Below, in pieces: positions 40,406 through 49,281 of a DNA stretch of 52,373 nt. The translations under genes were made by a program, and so were the position numbers. Origin of the DNA: JAWPMV01 sp038527215. GTDB lineage: Bacteria; Bacteroidota; Bacteroidia; J057. Position 1 is the stretch's first letter. Each line of letters begins with the position of its first letter. The notes under the pieces were generated by a model that worked only from the letters and a program-made list of their open reading frames with translations, did not search any database and was not told the DNA's origin. The stretch is from positions 1-52,373 of the forward strand of contig JBCBGC010000048.1 in assembly GCA_038527215.1 (NCBI GenBank), written 5' to 3'.

Positions 40406-40441
40406 GTTGAAGTACAGTCCATTTTTAGTGAGGACTGCAGA
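40406..40441 (+). repeat. Solo CRISPR repeat (variant A) with altered 3' end
   Basis: It matches the array's variant A except A for G at the ninth position (GTACAGTCC) and GCAGA for GCGAC at the end. The following 160 bp copy the sequence after the main array's terminal repeat, so this is a trailer-end remnant rather than chance. Confidence 0.85.
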
Positions 40442-40610
40442 AAAAGAAAAAGCCAGGTGCGTTTGCACCTGGCTTTTATTATGGAAAGAGCTCATCCAAA
40501 AAGGATAGGCCTGATTTTAGAATCCTAAATAGTTTACCATAATAATAATGAATAAGCCCCAAAACACAGCCAAAAAAAACTCTGTAGATCCCGGACCAAG
40601 GAGGGGGCGA
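40442..40610. repeat. Duplicated flank of the CRISPR trailer (second copy)
   Basis: It matches 33725-33900: the same GCCAGGTGC/GCACCTGGC terminator (40449-40476), TGGAAAGAGC, ATCCAAAAAGGA, then the broken 3' end of the membrane gene (CCCAAAACACAGCC, ACTCTGTAGATCCC). The gene copy is truncated and not translatable. Confidence 0.8.
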
Positions 40611-40929
40611 ACAGGAGCATTTAAGCTATCCTTTTCTGATAAAACTTAGGTTTTCCTACTTACTGAAGAATCAATAAAGGGAGATATTCGCGAAGAGTGG
40701 AATAGGTATAGTAAGAAAAAGCCAGTAGAAATAAGAGATTCAGTTTAATTGAGTATGAAGGATTAGAAATAATCAGATACGCACTTAAATAGCAATTGGA
40801 TTAACGGTTTTTCTTTGGTTGCCAAGTTCCTAGGTTGGTTTTAAGTATCCAAGAAAAAGTGGTTAACGCCAAGTAAAATAGCTTTTTACACTTTATTGTT
40901 AAATAGTAAATAGATTGGGCGTCCCATTA
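40611..40929. other. AT-rich intergenic segment
   Basis: No gene, terminator or repeat that I can support. Base composition shifts to AT-rich here, as in the two genes that follow. Confidence 0.4.
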
Positions 40930-42042
40930 TCATTCTAATAGAATAATTTCGAATAATAAGTTCTTGCCAGGACAGAAAAATCTAAACCTAGCTGGTAATG
41001 GTTTTAAATTAGTGTTGCTCTTAAGGTTTTTTTTAGGTTCGAAATGCCAAATCAAATCACAAATTTTCTCCATTTTATAATTGCGCAAGGAAAAATATTG
41101 TTTTGGGTGGGCTTTGTATTGATCTATTGACTCTTCATCATGACCCTTAGAATAGAATGGAAAAAGAAGTCGAGTATGGTTCTCTATGGTTGCTGCCTGC
41201 CAAATATAAAAGATCGAATCTTGTGTTGACGACCCAGGAAGGTGAATCTTACTATCAACACTAATATAGTGAGGTTTATTCCTAAAAAACTCTTCGGTCC
41301 ATTGATTCAGGAAAGTAATTTCTGCTTCATTTAATCTCCAGGAATTACTATTGGAAGATCCATTCAAAAATTTAAGTGGATTATCTCTTCCTTGGATCTC
41401 CTCAATTTCATAGAATTCCGAAGGTATCTGAGATACTAGTATGGAAAGACCATTGCCAATTGGGCTCCATGTTCTTGGACCGTTTCCTAAAGTTGCTTTT
41501 AATCTAGAGTTTTTTTCTTCTTCAATTAAAAGGTATGTACTTGAAAGATTGGTGCCTGCTATAGAATAAAATGAAGACTCAGATAATTTGTGAGGATATT
41601 TTTTAATATTAAGGTAATTAGCGCCTGATGCTTCATTTTTCTTGGAGTAAGTTAATAAAGTATCATTTTTAGCAATAGTATCGATATAAAATTTGTCTGT
41701 CGATATTTCTACAATATTCAAAACATCCATACTATATACACTAGCTGTAAATAAATTTGAATCAATGGAGGGAATTAGTATTGTAGGATATGATAAATTA
41801 AGGATGCTTCTTATTTGTAACAAATCAGCTAATTTCCTGAAGGATGGTATTCCTTCTTGGAGGTCAATCTCCTTTTTCTTGTCAGTTAGTTCAGTCTCGA
41901 TTACTTCAATTTGGGCGATTAACTCACTCGATTTATTTTCAATATTATCTAAACCTTGCCATCCTAAAATTAGAAGAACAAGCAAAAGGGCAGCGAGGCA
42001 AATGTTTAGTCTTATAATATGTTTATATGAAAGCGTAATCAT
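40930..42042 (-). CDS. Membrane-anchored coiled-coil protein, unknown
   Basis: The 370-residue product has an N-terminal helix (LNICLAALLLVLLILGWQGL, about 12-31), a short coiled coil (about 35-62) and a large extracytoplasmic domain of mixed structure with no recognised motif. Codons are strongly AT-rich compared with flanking genes, a sign of separate transfer. It overlaps the upstream 165-residue gene by 4 nt; the two probably form a complex. Confidence 0.7.
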   Translation of the reverse strand: MITLSYKHIIRLNICLAALLLVLLILGWQGLDNIENKSSELIAQIEVIETELTDKKKEIDLQEGIPSFRKLADLLQIRSILNLSYPTILIPSIDSNLFTASVYSMDVLNIVEISTDKFYIDTIAKNDTLLTYSKKNEASGANYLNIKKYPHKLSESSFYSIAGTNLSSTYLLIEEEKNSRLKATLGNGPRTWSPIGNGLSILVSQIPSEFYEIEEIQGRDNPLKFLNGSSNSNSWRLNEAEITFLNQWTEEFFRNKPHYISVDSKIHLPGSSTQDSIFYIWQAATIENHTRLLFPFYSKGHDEESIDQYKAHPKQYFSLRNYKMEKICDLIWHFEPKKNLKSNTNLKPLPARFRFFCPGKNLLFEIILLE

Positions 42043-42536
42043 TTCTGCTGTAGCATCTTTAGTAAGTAATTTAAGGAGTCAATCTGTTGTAGGAGTCGAA
42101 TTGAATCGATCTGATATTTAAGTAGATTAGAATTTTGCGATATTCCATAATCTCTATTTTGAAAGGTTCTAGTGCTTAGTTTTGAGTCTACTTCCTTTTC
42201 AGGGATTACGGTTGTTGAGGCTAGTGATGTAGCTTTTATTTCTTGTGAACGAGATTCTAATGATTTTGTAGATTTTTTATTTTGTAAAGCTGTCAACTCT
42301 TCTCTTATATCTGCCAATTCTTTATTTAGTGAAGAAAGAGCGTTTGTCATGGTGATATATTTGGTAACGACAAAAGTAGTTGAAGTAATCACCGAGAGTA
42401 TAAGAATGGAGGCTAATGTCAAGCTCATTCGTATTCTTGCCTCAGGGATATCCTTAGCGTCTACAATTTGAACCAAACCTTTAGCCTTAACTTCAGTCTT
42501 AGGATTTATTTCTCGCCTTTTTTCCTTTTTGCTCAT
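42039..42536 (-). CDS. Small membrane coiled-coil protein, unknown
   Basis: The 165-residue product has a basic cytoplasmic start, a helix at about 38-60 (LTLASILILSVITSTTFVVT), a coiled coil (SLNKELADIREELTALQNKK) and a second C-terminal coiled coil (IDSIRLLQQIDSLNYLLKML). Same topology as its partner. AT-rich. Function unknown. Confidence 0.7.
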   Translation of the reverse strand: MSKKEKRREINPKTEVKAKGLVQIVDAKDIPEARIRMSLTLASILILSVITSTTFVVTKYITMTNALSSLNKELADIREELTALQNKKSTKSLESRSQEIKATSLASTTVIPEKEVDSKLSTRTFQNRDYGISQNSNLLKYQIDSIRLLQQIDSLNYLLKMLQQK

Positions 42537-42605
42537 AAATGGTATGGGGGCATGAACGGTTATAAGTTAACGAATTTTTATATAACAATTATATATGAGC
42601 ATTCA

Positions 42606-43457
42606 GAGCCTGTCTAAAAAACTTGTCAGTTGGAGTTGAGTTGGCAAAGGAATCAGGTTAAGTTGATAGATAAACACATCGCCAAACATGTATTCTACCG
42701 ACTTAACTGACTCCCAATAGGAAGTTATTGAAGAGATTCTAAATGACCAAAGAAAGCGAAAATATAGCCTTAGAGTGGTTATGAATGCGTTATTCTATCT
42801 ATTGACAACTGGTTGCCAGTGGCGGATGCTCCCCAAAGATTATCCGCCTTATCGTTTGGTGCATTACTATTTCCGTAAATGGCGCGATAATGGCCAGCTT
42901 GAGCGAATCAACCAAAAACTGAATCGGCACTTCCGGCTGAGTCGAGGTCACAAAAGTTCCCCGAGCACAGGTATACTTGATGCCCAAAGTGTAAAGAATA
43001 GTGAATGGGGACTTCCTGATAAAGGCTATGATGGCCACAAGCACATTCAGGGGAGGAAACGTCAACTGATTGTTGATACGCTCGGTTTAATTCTGGCAGC
43101 CTTTGTCCATCCCGCAAATTGGCATGATAGCAAGGGTGGCTTTGAGGTCCTGGAACGTCTAAAAAAGCAGAGATATCGACGAATCAAGCAGATCATTGCT
43201 GATTATGGCTACAGGGGTAGCTTGGTCAGTTGGGTAAAGGAGCAATTCAATTGGGAGCTCCAAATTGTGAAAACCCACACCAGAAAAAGCGAAAGCTTTA
43301 CGCTAGTACCGCAGAGATGGAAAGTGGAAAGAACCATCAGTTGGCTCCAGTGGCGTCGCCGATTAGCAAAGGATTATGAGGCATACCGAGAATCAAGTGT
43401 AGCATACATATATCTATCCAATATTCTACGAGTGATCAGGCATTTTTAGACAGGCTC
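42606..43457 (+). mobile_element. IS5-family insertion sequence, inactive
   Basis: It is bounded by perfect 15-bp inverted repeats GAGCCTGTCTAAAAA (42606-42620 and, inverted, 43443-43457). The flanks carry the 3-bp direct repeat TCA on both sides (42603-42605, 43458-43460), the usual target duplication size for this family. Length is 852 bp. The single transposase frame contains a nonsense codon. Confidence 0.93.
42688..43449 (+). pseudogene. IS5-family transposase with TGG-to-TAG mutation
   Basis: ATG 42688 gives MYSTDLTDSQ, then TAG at 42718-42720 where relatives have Trp (SQWE), then the same frame continues EVIEEILNDQRKRKYSLRVV to the stop. Catalytic regions are otherwise intact: ILDAQSVKNS (first D), LIVDTLGLILAAFVHPANWH and IIADYGYRGS (second D), and VERTISWLQWRRRLAKDYE (E with the YREK-like context). 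Initiation at the GTG at 42775 could still make a shortened protein. Confidence 0.88.
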
Positions 43458-43544
43458 TCAAATAATGAGTAAAGTAAACAGGGGTCTATTTTTGGTAATG
43501 ATCGTTTCCCCAAATAATAAATCCTTCTCCTGCAGATTTGATAT

Positions 43545-43840
43545 AAGGATACAAAGTTCTCCCTACCCTTTAGATAGCTGGAGAATATAGATACCTTCTT
43601 GAAATAGTGGAACCTTCTGGGCATCGATTTCCAGCAAACCGGCCTGCACTTCTTAGGAAAGAGAAACGCTGGCAGAATCTATCACTAATCTCCCCTGATC
43701 GCGCTGTGTGAATCCATCATGGGCTAGCTGAAAGCTATCCCCATTCCTGCGAATCTCTTGTTTTTTTAGGCCAGGAATTAGGATTTCCGAAGAAAGTGAA
43801 GTTCAGCAAGGCCAGAGAGTCAGCCCTTGTAATTGTTTAC
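43545..43840 (-). pseudogene. Decayed second copy of the lipoprotein gene at 37812-38267
   Basis: Blocks such as CCGGCCTGCACTTC, GAGAAACGCT, CAGAATCTATC and GGCCAGAGAGTCAGCCC occur in the same order as at 37860-38130, but the frame is broken by small indels and stops. Together with 40406-40610 it shows that a block around the CRISPR trailer was once duplicated. Confidence 0.75.
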
Positions 43841-44139
43841 CTTGCATTGGTGCGAGAATTGTGCCGAGAAAGGGCGTGAAGTAGTCAAGTAGCAAGCGAA
43901 GTTATTGCCTTAGTGACTAGGGTAAGGATAGGGTTTGACAACGACTAGGAGTTTAACGAAGAGGTGCGGTGTTTGTCTGTTCGGATTTCCACTCCCTCTG
44001 GTTACATTTTCCAACATGTGCAAAAGTAGCTTACTTTTCTTTTGATCTCGCTTAGTACTGAAAGTAGCCCTTTTACATGACGAGATTGGATTCTTATCAC
44101 CAAAAAGGGCTTAAAATTCAGGATTATAGATTTGTTAGG

Positions 44140-44256
44140 CTACTCGGATTTCACCTTCATTTTTCTGTGAAGATAATCTAGAATGGAAATTGTAGTCTTG
44201 ATAATTAGGCAAACTGAACCAACAATTGGTAAAATAATTTGGATAACAATAGACAT
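44140..44256 (-). CDS. Possible tiny membrane peptide (38 aa)
   Basis: ATG 44256 reads MSIVIQIILPIVGSVCLIIK, then TTISILDYLHRKMKVKSE and TAG: one hydrophobic helix with a basic end, as in type I toxins. There is no clear Shine-Dalgarno and no partner RNA defined, so it may be chance. Confidence 0.25.
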   Translation of the reverse strand: MSIVIQIILPIVGSVCLIIKTTISILDYLHRKMKVKSE

Positions 44257-44408
44257 GGCAAATAGATTTTATGGTTTAGTTCTCCCAGTCGGATAGGTGG
44301 GAAGAACTTTGCAACAAATCATAGCCATACTTATAATATAAGGTAAAAGAAAAACTCCAATATCATATGCCTGTTAGCAATGGTTGCCCAGTTAAGTATT
44401 TGAAAATG

Positions 44409-44416
44409 GTATATTT
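44409..44416 (+). promoter_or_regulatory. Promoter-like TATATTTG and hairpin upstream of the DUF5916 gene
   Basis: GAAAATGGTATATTTGAG contains an exact TAnnTTTG. A TTCGAA-centred inverted repeat (44433-44456) and AGGCTTTTTTT (44461-44471) follow, a simpler relative of the leader RNAs. Confidence 0.5.
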
Positions 44417-44594
44417 GAGTTTTAAACACACTTCGATTTCGAATTATTTTCGAATAACTCAGGCTTTTTTTATGTGATTTAAGGCCTCTTTTCTACCGCC
44501 ATCCCCTAAGTGGGAGTTTCTGCAGCCAGGGAAAACCAATCCTTCCTTTCAAAAGTCCCAACTAATTTTACTTACTTCATACAAACGCTCACCT

Positions 44595-46766
44595 ATGCCA
44601 AAGGGACTGCTACATCTTATTACGGGTTTATGGCTAAGCATATCCCTCTTTTCAGCTCATCTATACGCGCAGACGGAAGCCCGCCCGCAGATGGCGGCAG
44701 GCGAGGTAACCGGTACCATTCGGCTGGATGGGGTGCTGGATGAAGCGGATTGGCGTAGCGCGCCGGTCAATGCGGATTTCAAGACCACGGTGCCGGAGGA
44801 GGGCGGGGAGCCTACCGCTCCCACCCAGGTCCGGGTATTGGCGCATCCGCAGTATGTGTTGATTGGGATTCGATGTGTTGATCCTGAGCCGAGCCGGATT
44901 GTGAGCTTTTCTCGCTTGCGGGATGCCGAACTGGAAAATGAAGACCATATCCGGCTGGTGATCGATCCCTTTTTGGATGGGCAGTCCGGGATTATTTTTG
45001 CTGTAAATCCCAGTGCAGCGCGCTATGATGCCTTGGTATCCAACCGGGGGGAATCAGAAAACAAAGACTGGGATGCGATTTGGGAAGCCAAAACCTTTGT
45101 GGATTCCACGGGCTGGTCGGTGGAGATTCGCATTCCTATTCAGAGTATTTCCTTTAGAAAAGGCCTGCATGAATGGGGCTTCAATGTTGAAAGGCGCATT
45201 CAGCGCTTTCAGGAGACCATCCGCTGGGCCAATATCCGCCGGGATCAGTGGTTTATCCAAACCAGTAGAGCCGGCTTATTGACGGACCTGCCTGATTTTA
45301 CCTATGGCTGGGGCTTGAACATTCGCCCTTCTTTGATTGCGGACATGACTCGGACGGGAGATGCAGCCCCTAAGATGGGCCTGGACCCCGCTCTGGATAT
45401 AAGCCAACGCCTCAGTCCCAATACTGTGGCCAATGTAACCTTCAATACCGATTTCGCGGAAACGGAAGTGGATACCCGTCAGACCAACCTGACCCGTTTC
45501 CCTCTCTTTTTTCCGGAGAAAAGACTCTTTTTCCTGGAAGGAGCGGACATCTTTGAATTTGGCTTTGGGCTGAGCCGCAATATCGTGCCTTTTTTCAGTC
45601 GGCGGATTGGCCTGTTTGATGGCAATGAAGTGCCTATCTTGGCAGGCGGCAAAATCAATGGCCGCCTCGGCAAAACCGCCTTTGGGGGATTGACCATGCG
45701 CACGCGCCAAACCGACCTGGATGGGGCTACGCTACCCGGTACAACCTTGGGCGCCTTCCGGGTAAGGCGGAATGTCCTCAAAGAATCCTCTTTTGGGGTG
45801 ATCGGTACCTTTGGGGATCCCCAAAGCCGGGGAAACGCCTGGACTTCGGGCGCTGATTTTACCTATCAAACCACCCGCTTTCGGGGCGACAAAAATTTCC
45901 TGGTTGGGGTTTCGGGCTTGTATGCCAACCGATTAGATTTGTCCGGTGATCAATCTGCCTTTTCTTTCAAAGCCGATTATCCCAATGACATCTGGGATGT
46001 GGCAGTTACCTACCTGCGGATTGGCGATGCCTTCGATCCTTCCCTGGGCTTTGTCCCGAGAAAAGGGATCAACAGCATGCGAGCGGGTATGACCTATGCG
46101 CCCCGGCCTTCCTGGAAATGGCTGCGGCAAATGCGCAACCAACTCTTTTTTACCTATATCACCGACCTGCAGGGCAACTGGGAAACTTACCGCGTTTTTA
46201 CCGCCCCGATCAATTGGCGCTTGGAAAGCGGAGACCGCATTGAAATCAACTATATGCCCAGAGGGGAGCGATTAGTCGAGCCGTTCAACATCGCAGAAGG
46301 GGTGGCCATCCCTGAGGGAGCCTATCATTTTAACCGCTACCGCTTGGAAACGGAACTGGCGGCCAAGCGCAAACTCAACGGGCAATTGACCTGGTGGTTT
46401 GGGTCCTTCTTTGGCGGGCGATTGGATGAGTTGGAAGGCCGCATCAATTGGAACCCCACCCAGGTCCTCACCTTTGAATTTGTGGGCACCCACAACATCG
46501 GACGCCTGCCCTATGGAGACTTCGAACAGACTTTGATCGGCACCCGGATACGATTTAACGCTTCTCCGGACCTTCAACTCAATAGCTTTATCCAGTTTGA
46601 TACCGATTCCAAAAGTCTGGGCGTCAATGCCCGCATCCACTGGATTTTTCATCCCCAGGGGGAGCTATTTTTTGTCCTCAATCACAATACTTTTGATGGG
46701 CTGAATCGGTGGGAACTGATCAATCAGCAGGTATTGCTTAAAGTGAGGTATAATTTTAGGCGGTAA
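44595..46766 (+). CDS. DUF5916 outer-membrane protein with CBM9-like N-terminus
   Basis: The 723-residue product has signal peptide ITGLWLSISLFSAHLYAQ. Residues about 35-215 form a CBM9/DOMON-type sugar-binding domain opened by GTIRLDGVLDEADWRSAP, with WSVEIRIPIQSIS near its end. The rest is the DUF5916 beta barrel, with the family's ETEVDTRQTNLTRFPLFFPE and KRLFFLEGADIF. The C-terminus ends KVRYNFRR. Probable surface carbohydrate handling. GC content and codon use are clearly higher than in the flanking AT-rich cargo, so this may be older resident sequence. Confidence 0.9.
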   Translation: MPKGLLHLITGLWLSISLFSAHLYAQTEARPQMAAGEVTGTIRLDGVLDEADWRSAPVNADFKTTVPEEGGEPTAPTQVRVLAHPQYVLIGIRCVDPEPSRIVSFSRLRDAELENEDHIRLVIDPFLDGQSGIIFAVNPSAARYDALVSNRGESENKDWDAIWEAKTFVDSTGWSVEIRIPIQSISFRKGLHEWGFNVERRIQRFQETIRWANIRRDQWFIQTSRAGLLTDLPDFTYGWGLNIRPSLIADMTRTGDAAPKMGLDPALDISQRLSPNTVANVTFNTDFAETEVDTRQTNLTRFPLFFPEKRLFFLEGADIFEFGFGLSRNIVPFFSRRIGLFDGNEVPILAGGKINGRLGKTAFGGLTMRTRQTDLDGATLPGTTLGAFRVRRNVLKESSFGVIGTFGDPQSRGNAWTSGADFTYQTTRFRGDKNFLVGVSGLYANRLDLSGDQSAFSFKADYPNDIWDVAVTYLRIGDAFDPSLGFVPRKGINSMRAGMTYAPRPSWKWLRQMRNQLFFTYITDLQGNWETYRVFTAPINWRLESGDRIEINYMPRGERLVEPFNIAEGVAIPEGAYHFNRYRLETELAAKRKLNGQLTWWFGSFFGGRLDELEGRINWNPTQVLTFEFVGTHNIGRLPYGDFEQTLIGTRIRFNASPDLQLNSFIQFDTDSKSLGVNARIHWIFHPQGELFFVLNHNTFDGLNRWELINQQVLLKVRYNFRR

Positions 46767-47147
46767 AGCGTGAGGGGGTCGGGGGGCTAAATGTTAGACG
46801 CTATTTGACAAATGGTTTTGCTCAACTGTAGATGCGGTAGGGGGGCTAAGCTTGGCCACGAAGAAGTCAGGTCCTTCCGCGAAGATTGAACTGCCTTTAG
46901 AGGTTTAGCCGGAGCTTTTTTCTTGTGATCGAAGTAAAACTTGTAGGCCAAGTATCTTAAGCTGGAGTTGAAAGAGGATCCTAGAACCTGAAAACGCAGA
47001 CTCAATCTAGTGTTCTCATGCTATAGTAAACTAGATGAAGTTAGCTGAGCTGTTCAACTACGCCCCTGAGCTGGATTTTCATGATGGGCAATGGTATGGA
47101 AGAGGTGAAAAAATTTCGTAAAAGGGGACATTTTTAAGGAGAAAACT
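46767..47147. other. Intergenic region upstream of leader RNA C
   Basis: No supported gene. The last 40 bp (GGGGACATTTTTAAGGAGAA) align with the sequence upstream of leader A, so the promoter region is conserved along with the RNA. Confidence 0.5.
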
Positions 47148-47231
47148 GTATATTCGATCAATGTTAATGTGGTGTTAACAAAGTCTTTTCCAAAGGAAAG
47201 ACATGGAGGCAGGCTAAGCAGTCTGCTTTTT
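47148..47231 (+). ncRNA. Three-hairpin leader RNA with terminator, copy C (cas operon)
   Basis: GTATATTCG at 47148. Hairpin 1 is TGTTAA-TGTGGTG-TTAACA (47162-47180), hairpin 2 GTCTTTTCC/GGAAAGAC (47183-47202, one bulge), hairpin 3 GCAGGCT-AAGC-AGTCTGC then TTTTT (47209-47231). It lies 124 nt upstream of cas10, so read-through past hairpin 3 could control the cas operon. Confidence 0.7.
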
Positions 47232-47354
47232 GGTTGACCCGCCTTACACTCCCTAGGTTATTATAATAAGTGTGCTGTCTTTTAATGGGGCTTTTTAAGC
47301 GAAACCCCCAATAGGTTGGGCTTTCCCTACTGGTAAATTATATATATAACATTC

Positions 47355-48863
47355 GTGGCTATCGAAAATTCTTTGTCTGAAAGCAAGCACCTGTATCTCA
47401 TTAAAGGGGATTTATCAGGTATTCAGGGATTCATTTTTAATGTTAAATCCAAAGGAGCTGCTAAGGCAGTAAAAGGAAGGTCATTTTTTTTGAAGCTGGT
47501 GATCCAACTGGCCATGGAAAAAATCTTGTCCCTCGTCGGACTCACAGGCCCTGAGGCTGAGGCCGCGAAAATTTCCACCTCTGGAGGAGCATTTATTCTC
47601 CGGGTTCCACTTTCCGATCCAGCTCTAATTGAAAAGGTTCAATTAGAGCTAACCACGAGTTTGCAATATACAGGGCTGAATTTGGTCCTTAGCTATGTGC
47701 CGAGTGAGGCTAACTATACATCTGAAATTCTGGTTTTAAATCAACAAAACCGTAAAAAGAAGTACCAATTATATTCCTCAAGCGAAGCTTTCTTTCAGGT
47801 TTTTGACCGTTCTCTGCAAAATCAGGCCAATAAAAATGATACCTGGTCAAAGATTGCTGATGCGATCAAAAAAGATGCGAATACCCATTATGTGATCCTA
47901 CAGGATCCCGAAAAGAATAACGGACTTAGGATTACTGGAAAGTCTGTAAGTCTGGCAGGATTTCAGGTGATATTCGGCGGAGGAGAAGCGCTGGGAAATA
48001 AAGCGATTGCTCTTGATACCATGTTGGAGCATATTTTCCCAGCCAATAAAACCTTTGAACATCTGGTAACCGATAAAATTTTGGATCGAAAAGGTGGGTT
48101 TAGAAAGGCCAAAGGCCTAAATAAACTCGGGGTGCTGGTCATGGATGTAGATAACTTAGGGCCTGCCCTTCAGGCAGTACAAAGCTGGGAGGAATATGCA
48201 AAGTTTGATCAGGACCTACGTTCATTTTTTAATGAAAATTTAAAAAGGATTCTGGCTAAGGATCCTTTTAAAGATAAAGTCTATGTGATTACAGCTGGGG
48301 GAGACGATAGTTTTTTTGTGGGCCGATGGAACTATATGCTTGATCTTGCGCTAAGAATTCAACAGGCTTTTCAACACTCTTTTGGGGAGAAGGGATTGAC
48401 CATCTCTGCTGGACTCTCCATTGTACATGAAAAATTCCCGGTGGTAAGATTTACCGAAATTGGGGAGGAGGCAATAAAACGGGCGAAAAGAGGAGAAAAA
48501 GGGAACCTTTCAATTCTTGGTGAGGTGGTAAGTTGGAAAGTCATGGAGAGCCAGATAATGCCTCTTCGCAAAAAGCTGGGATTTAACAGAGAACTGATTT
48601 CCAAAGGACTCCTGGCTAAAGCCCGTCAGAAGGCCCTTACTTCATTAGACCCAAAGGAAGGCATTCATTTATCCGACTATTGGAAAATGAGTTATTACTT
48701 AAGGAATACAGACCAAAGAGATATAGCCACTGTGATGAATTTTCTAGACCGCAGTATCGAAAAGGCAGGAGACCCAAGCCTGAGTAAAATCGAGCGCCAG
48801 AGTTACCGAATCGCATTTCCTTTGGCTGCGAGGCTGGCCGAATTTGACAACCGTAAAGGATAA
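47355..48863 (+). CDS. csm1: Cas10/Csm1, type III-A, without HD domain
   Basis: 502 residues starting at GTG. The first palm-like domain opens with LIKGDLSGIQGFIF (about 15-28). The second has GVLVMDVDNLG (259-269) and the cyclase motif GGDDSFFVG at 315-323, so cyclic oligoadenylate synthesis should be intact. The usual N-terminal HD nuclease (150-200 residues) is missing, hence the short length; target ssDNA cleavage by Cas10 is not expected. First gene of the csm operon, behind leader RNA C. Confidence 0.95.
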   Translation: MAIENSLSESKHLYLIKGDLSGIQGFIFNVKSKGAAKAVKGRSFFLKLVIQLAMEKILSLVGLTGPEAEAAKISTSGGAFILRVPLSDPALIEKVQLELTTSLQYTGLNLVLSYVPSEANYTSEILVLNQQNRKKKYQLYSSSEAFFQVFDRSLQNQANKNDTWSKIADAIKKDANTHYVILQDPEKNNGLRITGKSVSLAGFQVIFGGGEALGNKAIALDTMLEHIFPANKTFEHLVTDKILDRKGGFRKAKGLNKLGVLVMDVDNLGPALQAVQSWEEYAKFDQDLRSFFNENLKRILAKDPFKDKVYVITAGGDDSFFVGRWNYMLDLALRIQQAFQHSFGEKGLTISAGLSIVHEKFPVVRFTEIGEEAIKRAKRGEKGNLSILGEVVSWKVMESQIMPLRKKLGFNRELISKGLLAKARQKALTSLDPKEGIHLSDYWKMSYYLRNTDQRDIATVMNFLDRSIEKAGDPSLSKIERQSYRIAFPLAARLAEFDNRKG

Positions 48864-48868
48864 CATTT

Positions 48869-49270
48869 ATGGATACCCACGAATACCTTAAATCCTTCTT
48901 TGGAGGGAAATCATTTGATGATTTATTGGGAATGGCAGCATCTTCTGATCCCAATGAAGTGCTTTTATTGTCTAGTGGAATTAGTAAGATGGTCAAGGAC
49001 CAGGGCAAAGAGCTGACCTCTACCCAATTGAGGCAATTATTAAACGAGGTGAAAAACGATGATTTTGCGGCTAATAGGGCAGATCTCGCCCGAGCGCTCC
49101 CTAAGCTGGTGTATATGGAAGCCCGGCAGGACAAAAGAAATGCTCAAAATGTCATTTCTTTCATTCGGCATCTGGCTGGATCTACTGCAATCTCAACCAA
49201 TGAAAATAGCTACACCGCCTTTAAAGACATTCTCAATAGCGTGGTTGCTTATCATAAACTCCATCATTAA
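48869..49270 (+). CDS. csm2: Csm2, small subunit of the type III-A complex
   Basis: The 133-residue, all-helical product contains the family-like DFAANRADLARALPKLVYMEAR and the C-terminal YTAFKDILNSVVAYHKLHH. Csm2 lines the inner filament next to the target RNA. It starts 5 nt after cas10, in the canonical position. Confidence 0.9.
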   Translation: MDTHEYLKSFFGGKSFDDLLGMAASSDPNEVLLLSSGISKMVKDQGKELTSTQLRQLLNEVKNDDFAANRADLARALPKLVYMEARQDKRNAQNVISFIRHLAGSTAISTNENSYTAFKDILNSVVAYHKLHH

Positions 49271-49281
49271 TCAGTATCTCC

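Larger units (their letters stand above)
43841..44508. other. Long intergenic region
   Basis: Mostly non-coding. One possible tiny gene, 44140-44256, is listed separately. Otherwise I see only the promoter-like element at 44409. Confidence 0.4.

Noticed and set aside
46787..47005. 72-codon minus-strand ORF downstream of the DUF5916 gene
   Set aside because: No homology, no promoter, and it lies in a region with normal intergenic composition.
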